A stretch of DNA of 64,000 nucleotides, taken from contig JASGIS010000001.1 in the NCBI GenBank assembly GCA_047601745.1, positions 2,480,001 to 2,544,000 on the forward strand, given 5' to 3'. Below, piece after piece: positions 35,506 to 43,802 of this stretch. The notes beneath the pieces are model-generated. The model made no database searches and was not told the DNA's origin. It saw only the letters and a program-made list of their open reading frames with translations. The stretch comes from JAKPAM01 sp047601745 (GTDB taxonomy: Bacteria > Pseudomonadota > Gammaproteobacteria > Burkholderiales > Burkholderiaceae_E). The number at the start of each line of letters is the position of its first letter. Position 1 is the first letter of the stretch. The translations under genes and the position numbers were made by a program.

Positions 35506-35968
35506 AAGAGGAGGGCGACTCGGCCGGCGACGAGGCGGCCTTGTCCTCGCATTGCGCGCAGGTGCCGCGCAGCTCGACGGTGGCCGCGCTGATCCTGAAC
35601 GCGTGGTCGCGCGACCAGCTCTTCAGGCGCCTTTCGATCGCCGCGTCCGGGAACTCGTCGACGTGGCCGCACTGGTCGCAGATCGCGAACGCGACCAAGC
35701 CGTGCCCGTGGTCGTGCGGATGCGCGCACGCGACGAACGAGTTCAGCGTCTCGACCCGGTGCACGAGGCCGTATTCGATCAGCTTGTCCAGCGCGCGGTA
35801 GATCTGCTGGGGCGCCCGCATGCCGTCGCCTCGCAACTGGTCGAGCAGCGCGTAGGCGCTGGCCGGGTTCTCCTCGCGGGCGAGCGCGTCCAGGACCAGG
35901 GTCTGATGCCGGGTCAGCGCGGGCATCGGCGGCTTGGCGGCGGGGGGTGACGGGGCGCGGGAACGCAT
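35504..35968 (-). CDS. zur: Zur-type Fur family transcriptional regulator
   Basis: This 154-residue regulator is expected to repress zinc-uptake genes when zinc is bound. The winged-helix part includes ASAYALLDQLRGDGMRAPQQIYRALDKLIEYGLVHRVETL. Metal sites are visible: structural Cys pairs C97/C100 (CDQC) and C137/C140 (CAQC), and a sensory cluster CAHPHDHGHG (from C81). The text ICDQCGHVDEF and the spacing are Zur-like rather than Fur-like. The gene starts four bases after the DUF2909 gene stop, so the two are probably co-transcribed. It is convergent with the TonB receptor, whose promoter carries the Zur-like palindrome. Confidence 0.85.
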   Translation of the reverse strand: MRSRAPSPPAAKPPMPALTRHQTLVLDALAREENPASAYALLDQLRGDGMRAPQQIYRALDKLIEYGLVHRVETLNSFVACAHPHDHGHGLVAFAICDQCGHVDEFPDAAIERRLKSWSRDHAFRISAATVELRGTCAQCEDKAASSPAESPSS

Positions 35969-35972
35969 GGCG

Positions 35973-36179
35973 TCAGCGCAGGGGCAGGCCGGTCGGTTCG
36001 ATCCAGCCCAGATAGTGCGCGAGCAGGATCATCAGGAACAGCAGCACCGAGAACGTGATCCGGAACGTCAGCGCGCGCACGACGTGAGCCGAGCGCCCCT
36101 TGTCGCGGACCAGGTAGAACAGCGCCGAGCCGAGGCTGGAAAGGATCAGCGCGAACGCGAACAGGACGAGCCATTTCAT
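35973..36179 (-). CDS. DUF2909 twin-helix membrane protein
   Basis: This 68-residue protein has two membrane helices (KWLVLFAFALILSSLGSALFYL and ALTFRITFSVLLFLMILLAHYL, residues about 2-23 and 41-61), matching DUF2909. In Burkholderiales such genes normally sit in the cytochrome c oxidase cluster. Here it faces away from the ctaA run and is paired with zur instead. It probably still helps cytochrome oxidase biogenesis, but no function is established that I know of. Confidence 0.8.
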   Translation of the reverse strand: MKWLVLFAFALILSSLGSALFYLVRDKGRSAHVVRALTFRITFSVLLFLMILLAHYLGWIEPTGLPLR

Positions 36180-36302
36180 CCGTGCATTGTATGCCCGTGG
36201 ACCGGCTTGCGAGGATCGGCAGCGGTGCTCGCCGTGTCCTTCGACACGTCCTTCGCGGCGAGGTGCTCGGTGCGCATCGGCGGCGACGCGCGCCGCTCGG
36301 CT

Positions 36303-36308
36303 TAGAAT
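36303..36308 (+). promoter_or_regulatory. Candidate -10 of the ctaA operon
   Basis: TAGAAT, within CTTAGAATGG, lies 30 bases upstream of the first gene of the haem A / copper assembly run. It is a good sigma-70 -10 sequence for this group; the -35 is not clear. Confidence 0.5.
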
Positions 36309-36338
36309 GGCGGGTTTGATCGCCTGGAATCCCGCGTC

Positions 36339-37145
36339 TTGAACCCGTCTTCCGGTTCTTCCGGCTCGCCGCGCGCTGTCGCGCCGCATGGCTCGCCGGC
36401 CGCATCCCCTTCGTCCGCCGATCCCGCGCAGTCGCGCCGGATCCGCCGTGGCCGGCTCAAGGCGCTGGTCGTGCTGCTCGTGTGCGCGGCGCCGGTCGTC
36501 GCGTCGTACCTGACGTATTACGTGATCCAGCCGTCGGGCCGTACCAACTACGGGCAACTGCTCGCGCAGCGATCGGTCAGCGAACTGGCGGGAACGGATT
36601 CGCGAGGCGAGGCGGTCTCGCTGGCCGCGCTGGAGGGCCGCTGGCTGATGGTGCTGGCCAGTGCGCAGGCATGCCGCGACGAGGCCTGCGCGCGCCGCCT
36701 GTATCTGTCGCGCCAGGTGCGAACGACGGCCGGCAAGGACATGGACCGCGTCGAACGCGTGCTGCTGCTGACCGGGCCCGACGATCCGCCGCCGGCGCTG
36801 CTCGCTCAGCATCCGGGCCTGCACGTGATCCGCGTGGCCCCCGAGCGCTTCGACCAGTCGTTCGGCAGCGCCCGGCCGGCGTCCGATCCGGCGGGGCAGA
36901 ACGCAGCGGCGCCGGCCGGCGACGCTTCGTCGGCTACGTCGCTCTCGTCGGCGACATCTGTGACATCTGCGGCGTCGCCCGCGTCGGCGGCATCGGCTAC
37001 ATCGCCTTCGTCGCCCGCGGCGCTCGATGCGCTGTACATGGTCGATCCGCTCGGGCACCTGATGATGCGTTATCCGCCCGATTTCGATCCGAATCGGCTC
37101 AAGAAAGACCTGGCCAAGCTGCTGCGCGCGTCGCGCGTCGGCTGA
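36339..37145 (+). CDS. Cytochrome oxidase-associated membrane protein, SCO-like fold
   Basis: This 268-residue protein has one membrane helix (about residues 42-62, LKALVVLLVCAAPVVASYLTYYVI) and a periplasmic part that reads like a thioredoxin/SCO fold without the CxxxC site (LAALEGRWLMVLASAQACRDEACARRLYLSRQVR, later DALYMVDPLGHLMMRYPPDFDP). Proteins of this kind lie immediately before ctaA in Burkholderiales cox clusters. A low-complexity Ala/Ser/Thr insert (about residues 198-228) is coded by 9-bp repeats. The start is TTG at 36339. It ends 23 bases before ctaA and probably helps assemble the oxidase. Confidence 0.7.
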   Translation: MNPSSGSSGSPRAVAPHGSPAASPSSADPAQSRRIRRGRLKALVVLLVCAAPVVASYLTYYVIQPSGRTNYGQLLAQRSVSELAGTDSRGEAVSLAALEGRWLMVLASAQACRDEACARRLYLSRQVRTTAGKDMDRVERVLLLTGPDDPPPALLAQHPGLHVIRVAPERFDQSFGSARPASDPAGQNAAAPAGDASSATSLSSATSVTSAASPASAASATSPSSPAALDALYMVDPLGHLMMRYPPDFDPNRLKKDLAKLLRASRVG

Positions 37146-37168
37146 CTGAGGGCACGGAGGCTCCGACG

Positions 37169-38227
37169 ATGCATCACGCGTCCTTACCGTTCTATCGTCG
37201 CCTGATCGTCGTGGCCACCGTGCTGACGCTGGCGCTGGTGATGCTCGGCGCTTACGTCCGGCTCAGCGATGCGGGCCTGGGCTGCCCGGACTGGCCGGGC
37301 TGTTACGGCCACCTGACGCCGGCGCGCGCCAGCGACCACATCGCCCGCGCCGTCGAGGCGCAGGGCGGCGAGCACGGGCCGGTCTCGATGGGCAAGGCCT
37401 GGCGCGAGATGGTGCACCGCTACTTCGCCAGCGGGCTCGGTCTGCTGATCATCGCGATCGCCGTGATCGCCTGGCGCCAGCGGGCGCGGCTGGGGCAAAG
37501 CCCGTGGCTGGCGACCGCGCTGGTCGGTGTCGTCGTGCTGCAGGGCCTGTTCGGCAAATGGACGGTCACGCTGCTGCTCAAGCCCGCGATCGTCACCGGG
37601 CACCTGATCGGCGGCCTGCTGACGCTGGCGATCCTGACCTGGCTGCTGGAGCGGCAGAACGCCGGCCGCGCGCGGGTCGACGCCGAGGCCGCCCGGCGGC
37701 TGCGGCTCGCGGCCGCGCTGGGCTTCGTGCTGCTGGCCGCGCAGATCTTCCTCGGCGGCTGGACCAGCACGAACTACGCGGCGCTCGCCTGTCCGGACCT
37801 GCCGACCTGCCAGGGACGTTGGCTGCCCGACACCAATTTCGCCGACGCCTTCCACCTGATTCGCGAGCTGGGAATGACCGGCGACGGCGAGATGCTGCCG
37901 ATGCAGGCGTTGACGGCGATCCACCTGTCGCACCGGATCGGCGCGATCGTCGTCGCGCTGTACCTCGGATGGCTGGCCTGGCGGGTGTCGCGCGTCGACG
38001 GATTGCAGTCGCTCGGCGCCGCGCTGCTGGTCGTGCTGCTGGCGCAACTGGTGCTCGGGATCAGCAACGTGCTGCTGAGCCTGCCGTTGCCGGTCGCCGT
38101 GGCCCACAACGGCGGCGCGGCGATGCTGGTCGTACTGATGGTGATGCTAAACTACCGCGTCGGGCGCGCCGGTCGGGTCGCCCCCGCCGTCAATCGGTCC
38201 GTCTCCCCGGCAAGCCACCAAGCCTGA
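37169..38227 (+). CDS. ctaA: Haem A synthase CtaA/Cox15
   Basis: This 352-residue membrane enzyme oxidises the C8 methyl of haem O to give haem A for aa3-type oxidases. About eight helices are seen, with YVRLSDAGLGCPDWPGCYG near the N-terminus, HRYFASGLGLLI, GHLIGG, the second-half counterpart CPDLPTCQG, and HLSHRIGAIVVALYLG. Each half therefore keeps its Cys pair and His ligands, as in Cox15/CtaA. It ends 11 bases before ctaB. A TAAACT sequence within its 3' end (38147) could act as an internal promoter for ctaB. Confidence 0.93.
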   Translation: MHHASLPFYRRLIVVATVLTLALVMLGAYVRLSDAGLGCPDWPGCYGHLTPARASDHIARAVEAQGGEHGPVSMGKAWREMVHRYFASGLGLLIIAIAVIAWRQRARLGQSPWLATALVGVVVLQGLFGKWTVTLLLKPAIVTGHLIGGLLTLAILTWLLERQNAGRARVDAEAARRLRLAAALGFVLLAAQIFLGGWTSTNYAALACPDLPTCQGRWLPDTNFADAFHLIRELGMTGDGEMLPMQALTAIHLSHRIGAIVVALYLGWLAWRVSRVDGLQSLGAALLVVLLAQLVLGISNVLLSLPLPVAVAHNGGAAMLVVLMVMLNYRVGRAGRVAPAVNRSVSPASHQA

Positions 38228-38238
38228 GTCTTTCACGC

Positions 38239-39132
38239 ATGCAAGCCATCGACGTTTCGCCGCCGGCCGGCTGGCGGCATGTATCCGGTCAATACCTGGC
38301 GCTGACCAAGCCGCGGATCACGCTGCTGGCGGCGTTCTGCGCGCTGATCGGCATGCTGCTGGCGTCCGACGGGCCGGTGCCCGCGCAGATCCTGATCTTC
38401 GGCCTGCTCGGCATCTCGCTGCTGGCCGGCGCCGGCTTCGCGTTCAATTGCCTGATCGAGCGCGGAATCGACGCGCGCATGGCGCGCACGCGCGCGCGCG
38501 CCACGGCCCGCGGCGAACTGAGCCCCGCCGGCATCGTGCTGTTCGCGAGCGCGCTCGGCGGACTGGGGGTCTGGCTGCTGCACGCGTTCGTCAATCCGCT
38601 GACGATGTGGCTGACGCTGGCGACCTTCGTCGGCTACGCGGTCGTCTACACGGTGCTGCTGAAGCCGGCGACGCCGCAGAACATCGTGATCGGCGGCGCG
38701 TCGGGCGCGATGCCGCCGGTGCTCGGCTGGGCCGCCGTCGCCAACGACGTCACCGCGCACTCGCTGGTGCTGTTCCTGATCGTGTTCATCTGGACGCCGC
38801 CGCACTTCTGGTCGCTGGCGCTGTACCGCGTCGACGACTATCGCAAGTCCGGCCTGCCGATGCTGCCGGTCACGCACGGGCCCGAGTTCACGCGGCTCAG
38901 CATCCTGCTGTACACGGTGCTGCTGGTCGCCGCGTCGCTGCTGCCGTACGTGATCGGCATGAGCGGCATCGTCTACGCGCTGTGCGCGCTGGCGCTGGGC
39001 GGCGTCTTCCTCGGCTATGCGTGGAAGCTGTGGCGGCATTATTCCGATGCGCTGTCGCGCAAGACCTTCGGCTATTCGATCCTGTACCTGGCCGCCTTGT
39101 TCGGCGCTCTGCTCGTTGACCACTATCTTTAA
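38239..39132 (+). CDS. ctaB: Protohaem IX farnesyltransferase CtaB/CyoE
   Basis: This 297-residue UbiA-family prenyltransferase makes haem O from haem B and farnesyl diphosphate. Motifs are LTKPRITLLAAFCALIG, the first Asp-rich-type site in CLIERGIDARMARTRAR, YTVLLKPATPQNIVIGGASGAMPPVLGWA and WTPPHFWSLALYRVDDYRKSGLPMLPV. Nine or so membrane helices are predicted. It lies between ctaA and the SCO gene, both of which act on the same oxidase. Confidence 0.94.
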   Translation: MQAIDVSPPAGWRHVSGQYLALTKPRITLLAAFCALIGMLLASDGPVPAQILIFGLLGISLLAGAGFAFNCLIERGIDARMARTRARATARGELSPAGIVLFASALGGLGVWLLHAFVNPLTMWLTLATFVGYAVVYTVLLKPATPQNIVIGGASGAMPPVLGWAAVANDVTAHSLVLFLIVFIWTPPHFWSLALYRVDDYRKSGLPMLPVTHGPEFTRLSILLYTVLLVAASLLPYVIGMSGIVYALCALALGGVFLGYAWKLWRHYSDALSRKTFGYSILYLAALFGALLVDHYL

Positions 39133-39145
39133 AGGTCGCCGCCGC

Positions 39146-39745
39146 GTGCTGCGCGGGGCCGCCTCCTGGATGGCCGCGGGCTGGCTGGCCGCAGGGCTGG
39201 CCGGCTGCGATCTCGGCAAGTCCGGCCCCAGCTTCAAGAACGCCGACATCACCGGCGCCAACTACGCGCAGGATTTCAAGCTCACCGGCCACGACGGCAA
39301 GACGTACACGCTGGCCGACTTCAAGGGCAAGGTCGTCGTCATCTTCTTCGGGTTCACGCAGTGCCCGGACGTGTGTCCGACCAATCTGATGGAACTGGCC
39401 GAGGCCAAGAAGCAGATGGGCGCCGCGGGCAAGCAGGTCCAGGTGCTGTTCGTCACGCTCGACCCCGAACGCGATACGCGCGAAGTGATGGCGCAGTACG
39501 TGACCTCGTTCGATCCGACGGCGATCGGCCTGTACGCCGATCCTCAGACGATCGCGCAGACCGCCAAGGCCTTCAAGGTCTTCTACCAAAAGGTGCCGGG
39601 CAAGACGCCTGGCAGCTATACGCTCGAGCACACGGCGGGCAGCTACGTGTTCGACCGGTCCGGCAAGGTGCGCCTGTTCGTGCGGCACGGACAGGGACTG
39701 GACGCGTTGACGCATGATCTGAAGCAGCTCGTCGAACTCGGCTGA
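39146..39745 (+). CDS. sco: SCO1/SenC family copper chaperone lipoprotein
   Basis: This 199-residue lipoprotein delivers copper to the CuA site of cytochrome c oxidase. The signal peptide ends in LAGC. The copper site CPDVCPT and its His partner in YTLEHTAGSYVFD are present, with the typical FFGFTQCPDVCP and VTLDPERDT strings. The start is set at GTG 39146, ten bases after AAAGG (39131-39135); an ATG at 39170 would leave a very short signal peptide. It begins 13 bases after ctaB and ends the operon. Confidence 0.9.
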   Translation: MLRGAASWMAAGWLAAGLAGCDLGKSGPSFKNADITGANYAQDFKLTGHDGKTYTLADFKGKVVVIFFGFTQCPDVCPTNLMELAEAKKQMGAAGKQVQVLFVTLDPERDTREVMAQYVTSFDPTAIGLYADPQTIAQTAKAFKVFYQKVPGKTPGSYTLEHTAGSYVFDRSGKVRLFVRHGQGLDALTHDLKQLVELG

Positions 39746-39792
39746 TACCCCCGTTCGACCGATGGCCGGGCATTGCGGCGCGAGCGTGGCTC

Positions 39793-39840
39793 TCGGCCGC
39801 TCGGCCATTTGGCCGTTTGGCCGTTTGGCCGTTTGGCCGG
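39793..39840. repeat. 8-bp periodic repeat after the sco gene
   Basis: Six octamers run without slip: TCGGCCGC, TCGGCCAT, three of TTGGCCGT, and TTGGCCGG. They are followed by a looser 9-bp series of ACGGCCGTA type to about 39890. The region lies between two convergent gene ends. Confidence 0.8.
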
Positions 39841-39949
39841 TGCGATGACGGCCGTAACGGCCGTAATGGCCGGTAACGGCGGCCGACGCCGACGCGACGA
39901 CTGCCGACGGGAAGCGGGCCACCGTCCGTGCCGCCGCCCCCTTACCGAC

Positions 39950-42154
39950 TCACCGTTTCAGTGCTTCGCTCAACGCCGGCGTCAGCGCATGGTCGACGAA
40001 CCAGCGCGAGCCGGTGTCGGTCAGGTGGCTGTTGTCGTACGACATCAGCGCGAAGCGGCTGGCCGTCACGCCGGTCAGGCAGCCCTGCGGATCGCAGAAG
40101 GCCTCGAACGGCGACACGTAGCGCGCCGGCGCGTCGCCGAGGTAACCGCGAATCGTCCGGTCCAGTTCCGGCAGCGTGCCTTTCAGGCCGAACTGCGTCC
40201 GTTCGGGAAGCTGCTGGTGCGATCGGTAGTACGACTGCATCGCGCGCGGCAGCGACGGTTGCCATTCGGGGAACGGACCGACGACGATCACCTGGCCGAC
40301 GCCGGCATCCTTCAGCAGGCGAACGGTGCGCGGCAGTTCGTGCTGCACCGTTTCGGCATCGATGCCGTACCAGGCGGCCGACACGACGACGATCGCCGGC
40401 CGTGCCGCGCGGATCTGCTCGATCGCCAGCTCGACGACACCCGGGCAGAAAGGCCGGATGTCGCGCACGAAGTTCTGCAGCGGCGGGCAGGCGCTGGCCG
40501 TGATCTGCGCGAAGTCCGCGCCCAGCGCGGCGCTGCGCTCGCGCAGACCCAATGCCAGGTGCGCGGCGTGCGAATCGCCCCACAACACGATCTGCGGCCG
40601 ATCGCTGGTGCCCGCGGGCTTCGGCAGGCAATGCTTGCCGAACTCGCTGGCGCGCTGCGTATAGAGCAGGAAGCAATCACCCTCGCGGTAGTCGGCGGCC
40701 GGATCGTAGTGGAAGCGGCGCAGCTCGGCGCTTTCCGGGAAGCGCGTCGGGAAGCCGTCGGCCTGCCAGGTCGCCCAGCCGCCCAGGCCCAGCAGCGCGA
40801 TGACCAGCGCCGAGGTCGCCAGCGCGCGTTGTTCGCGGCGGCCGTCGCGGCGCATCCGTCCGGCCAGCCGCTGCACCGGCTTCTCGACGAACTGCCAGGT
40901 CAGCCAGGCCAGCACGAACGACAGCGCGACCAGCCCGTACTTGAGCATGCGCATCGTCGCGCCGCCCTCGTCCAGACCCTGGACGATGTGCAGGTACGAC
41001 AGCAGCGGCCAGTGCCACAGGTACAGCGGATAGCTGATCAGGCCGATCAGCACCAGCGGCCGCAGCGAAAAGATCCGCCGGTTGATCCACGATCCCTGGC
41101 CGGCGTGGATCAGCATCGCCGAGCCCAGCACCGGCATCAGCGCGTGCCAGCCCGGAAACGGCGTCAGTCCGTTGATCATGACGGTGGCGGCCAGGATCAG
41201 CCCGAGCCCGATCGCGCCGGTCAGTTCGGCGGCCGGCGCCGCGTTGCCGCCGGTCAACGGGGCGGCGATCTGGCGGCCCGGGCGGCGGAACTCGTACCAG
41301 GCGATCGCCGCGCCGGTCAGCAGCTCCCAGAAGCGGCTCGGCAGCAGGTAGAACGTCGCCGACGGATACGTCTGCAGGCCGCCGATGTTGATCAGGAACG
41401 ACACGCCGAACAGCAGCGCGATGGCCAGCGTTACCGCGCCGGCGCGCCGCACCGCGAAGAGCGCCATCAGGATCAGCGGCCAGAACAGGTAGAACTGTTC
41501 CTCGACGCCCAGCGACCAGAAGTGCAGCAGCGGCTTGAGTTCGGCCGCGACATCGAAATAGCCGGCTTCGCTCCACAGCAGGATGTTCGAGACGAACAGC
41601 GAGCTGGCCGCGACGTGCTGGCCCAGCGACGCGAAATCATTGGACGCCAGCACGAACCAGCCGATCGCCCAGGTCGTCAGCAATACGACGGTCAGTGCCG
41701 GCAGGATGCGCCGGCAGCGGCGGAAATAGAAATCCGCCAGCGTGTAGGTGCCGTCGCGCATCTCGCGGAACAGGATCCCGCTGATCAGATAGCCGGAGAT
41801 CACGAAGAACACGTCGACGCCGATGTAGCCGCCTGGCAGCCGCGCCGGTGACGCATGGAAGAACACGACCCACAGCACGGCCAGCGAGCGCAGTCCGTCG
41901 ATCTCGGGGCGATGCGCGTTCGCCCGTTTCGGTTCCGCCGACGCCCCGGATGCCCCGGCCGATCCGGCGCCGGTGACCGGGGCCGACGGATGCCGATCCG
42001 TGCCGCCGCCGTGCCGCCGGGCGGCCTGGTCGGACCGGCCTTCGCGCCGGTCGGACGGAGCGGGGCGGGTGACGTCGGCGCGCGTCGTGGTGCCGCGGCG
42101 GCTGCCGGGTTCGGAGATCTCGGGGGGGAAGGACATCGATACAGCGATGGTCAT
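39950..42154 (-). CDS. OafA/YrhL-type acyltransferase 3 with SGNH domain
   Basis: This 734-residue protein probably O-acetylates a surface polysaccharide. After a Pro/Arg-rich cytoplasmic N-terminus of about 75 residues comes the ten-helix acyltransferase 3 domain, starting RPEIDGLRSLAVLWVVFFHA, with GVDVFFVISGYLIS, HFWSLGVEEQFYLFWPLIL and YPLYLWHWPLLSYL. The C-terminal part (about residue 500 on) is a periplasmic SGNH-like domain with VLWGDSHAAHLALGLRER and DNSHLTDTGSRWF as the catalytic Ser and Asp/His blocks. This two-part build is that of O-antigen acetylases. The start ATG at 42154 is uncertain; 42136 is also possible. Confidence 0.88.
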   Translation of the reverse strand: MTIAVSMSFPPEISEPGSRRGTTTRADVTRPAPSDRREGRSDQAARRHGGGTDRHPSAPVTGAGSAGASGASAEPKRANAHRPEIDGLRSLAVLWVVFFHASPARLPGGYIGVDVFFVISGYLISGILFREMRDGTYTLADFYFRRCRRILPALTVVLLTTWAIGWFVLASNDFASLGQHVAASSLFVSNILLWSEAGYFDVAAELKPLLHFWSLGVEEQFYLFWPLILMALFAVRRAGAVTLAIALLFGVSFLINIGGLQTYPSATFYLLPSRFWELLTGAAIAWYEFRRPGRQIAAPLTGGNAAPAAELTGAIGLGLILAATVMINGLTPFPGWHALMPVLGSAMLIHAGQGSWINRRIFSLRPLVLIGLISYPLYLWHWPLLSYLHIVQGLDEGGATMRMLKYGLVALSFVLAWLTWQFVEKPVQRLAGRMRRDGRREQRALATSALVIALLGLGGWATWQADGFPTRFPESAELRRFHYDPAADYREGDCFLLYTQRASEFGKHCLPKPAGTSDRPQIVLWGDSHAAHLALGLRERSAALGADFAQITASACPPLQNFVRDIRPFCPGVVELAIEQIRAARPAIVVVSAAWYGIDAETVQHELPRTVRLLKDAGVGQVIVVGPFPEWQPSLPRAMQSYYRSHQQLPERTQFGLKGTLPELDRTIRGYLGDAPARYVSPFEAFCDPQGCLTGVTASRFALMSYDNSHLTDTGSRWFVDHALTPALSEALKR

Positions 42155-42704
42155 CGAGCCGGTGTCGTCGCCGCCTCGCACTGGGCGGTCGGCGACGATC
42201 CGGACGGTTGATCGGGAGGCTGCCAGACTATCGGCCGAATCGGTCCGATGCGTCCAGACGCCGGTGGACGGGATGTCGATCCTCGTTGCGATCGAGCCAC
42301 AACGCGGCGACGGAAGGTCGGGTCGCCCGACCGCGTCCGCGCATAGCCGCCGATTCGTTAAGCTGTCGGATCGGCGACGGCCGGAAAGCCGGACGGTCGA
42401 CCCTCTCTAATGCACGGACCATCATCGAAGGGGAGCATGCGCAGCAATCCGAGCATCGACACTTTCGCGCCAGCATTTCGGCGCTGCCGGGAGATCCCCG
42501 GCCGAGCATCGGGAGGGGGGCATTGCCGATCGTCGGCGGGGCTGCCAGGTTGCAAGGATAACGCGTGTTGACGTCGATCGATGTTGTCAACATGTCCGGC
42601 CGATCGGCCGCCGCCCTGTTGCGGCGACCGACCGTCGTGACGGCCGTCGTCGGTTGCCGGCGCAGCGCTCGCGCGTATGAGTTGCACTCATCGGGTACGA
42701 GATC
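42155..42704. other. 550-base region between acyltransferase and EamA genes
   Basis: Divergent promoter region. A 23-base stretch at about 42351-42373 (CGATTCG.TAAGCTGTCGGA) recurs with two differences upstream of the glutathione peroxidase gene at about 43692-43714. After it comes a possible 44-codon frame from ATG 42437 preceded by AAGGGGAG. I do not regard that frame as a supported gene. Confidence 0.45.
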
Positions 42705-43616
42705 TTGTCGGCAGTGACGTCCGCGGCGGCCGGTCCGCGGCGCTGGCCCGCCGTACTCGCGCTGCTGGTCAACGCGGCGATCTGGGGCTGCTCGTGGTGG
42801 CCGTTCCGGCAGTTGCTCGGGCTGGGCGTGCATCCGTTGCTCGCGACCAGCCTCGTGTTCGTGGTGGGCAGCGTCGTGGTCGCGCTGTATCGCCGTCGCT
42901 CGCTCGCGATGATGCTAGCCAGCCCGGGCTGCTGGGCCATCGCGCTGGCGTCGGGGCTGACCAATGGCGGATTCAACTGGGCGGTCACGCTCGGGCCGGT
43001 CGTCCGGGTCGTGCTGCTGTTCTACCTGATGCCGGTCTGGGCCGCGCTGCTCGCGCGCTGGATGCTCGGCGAACGCCTGGACGTCGCCGCGGTGGTCCGC
43101 ATCGCGCTGGGGCTGGCCGGCGCCGTCTTCGTGCTGTGGCAGCCGGGCGCGGGCCTGCCGCTGCCCGAGCGGTTGTCCGAATGGCTCGCGCTGGGCGGCG
43201 GCGTCGGCTTCGCGTTGGTCAACGTGCTGTTGCGCCGTTTCGCGTCGGTGCCGACCGATGCGCGGGTGCTGGCGATGTTCGTCGGCTGCGCGGCCTGCCT
43301 GCTGCCGCTGGGCATCGCGCGTCACCTGCTCGATCCGGACGCGTCCGCGCTGGTCGATGCATGGATCGCCGGTGCGCCGTTGATCGTCGCGATGCTCGCG
43401 GGCCTGGCGGTGCTGCTGCTCAGCGCCAATCTCGCGCTGCAGTACGGCGCCGCGCGGCTGCCGACGAACCTCGCGTCGGTGATCATGCTGTCCGAGATCG
43501 TGTTCGCCACCGTGTCCGCGATCTGGTGGGACGGCGAGGCGCTGACGCCGCGCATCCTCGCCGGGGGCGCGATGATCCTCGGGTCGGCGCTGCTGGCCGC
43601 GCGCAGCCCGCATTGA
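42705..43616 (+). CDS. EamA/DMT family transporter
   Basis: This 303-residue inner-membrane protein has ten predicted helices in two EamA halves. Visible marks are LLVNAAIWGCSWWPFRQLLGLG at the start, LFYLMPVWAALLARWMLGERL ending the first half, and LPTNLASVIMLSEIVFATVSAIWW before the last helices. The substrate cannot be read from sequence. The start is TTG at 42705 with a weak GAG upstream; GTG at 42714 is an alternative. Confidence 0.85.
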   Translation: MSAVTSAAAGPRRWPAVLALLVNAAIWGCSWWPFRQLLGLGVHPLLATSLVFVVGSVVVALYRRRSLAMMLASPGCWAIALASGLTNGGFNWAVTLGPVVRVVLLFYLMPVWAALLARWMLGERLDVAAVVRIALGLAGAVFVLWQPGAGLPLPERLSEWLALGGGVGFALVNVLLRRFASVPTDARVLAMFVGCAACLLPLGIARHLLDPDASALVDAWIAGAPLIVAMLAGLAVLLLSANLALQYGAARLPTNLASVIMLSEIVFATVSAIWWDGEALTPRILAGGAMILGSALLAARSPH

Positions 43617-43802
43617 TCGCTGCGGCGGGCTCGAACGGGGCTCGTGCGTCGGCGTGGAGCCGCTCTTCGAGTGCCCGTACACCGAGCCGAAAGACCGGCG
43701 ATTCGCTAAGCTGTCGGAACCGCCATCGGTACGCGGGCGCGTCCGGCATGGCACGGCTCGCGAGCGTGCCCCGGCAATCCATACCGTTACATCGAGGGGA
43801 TC

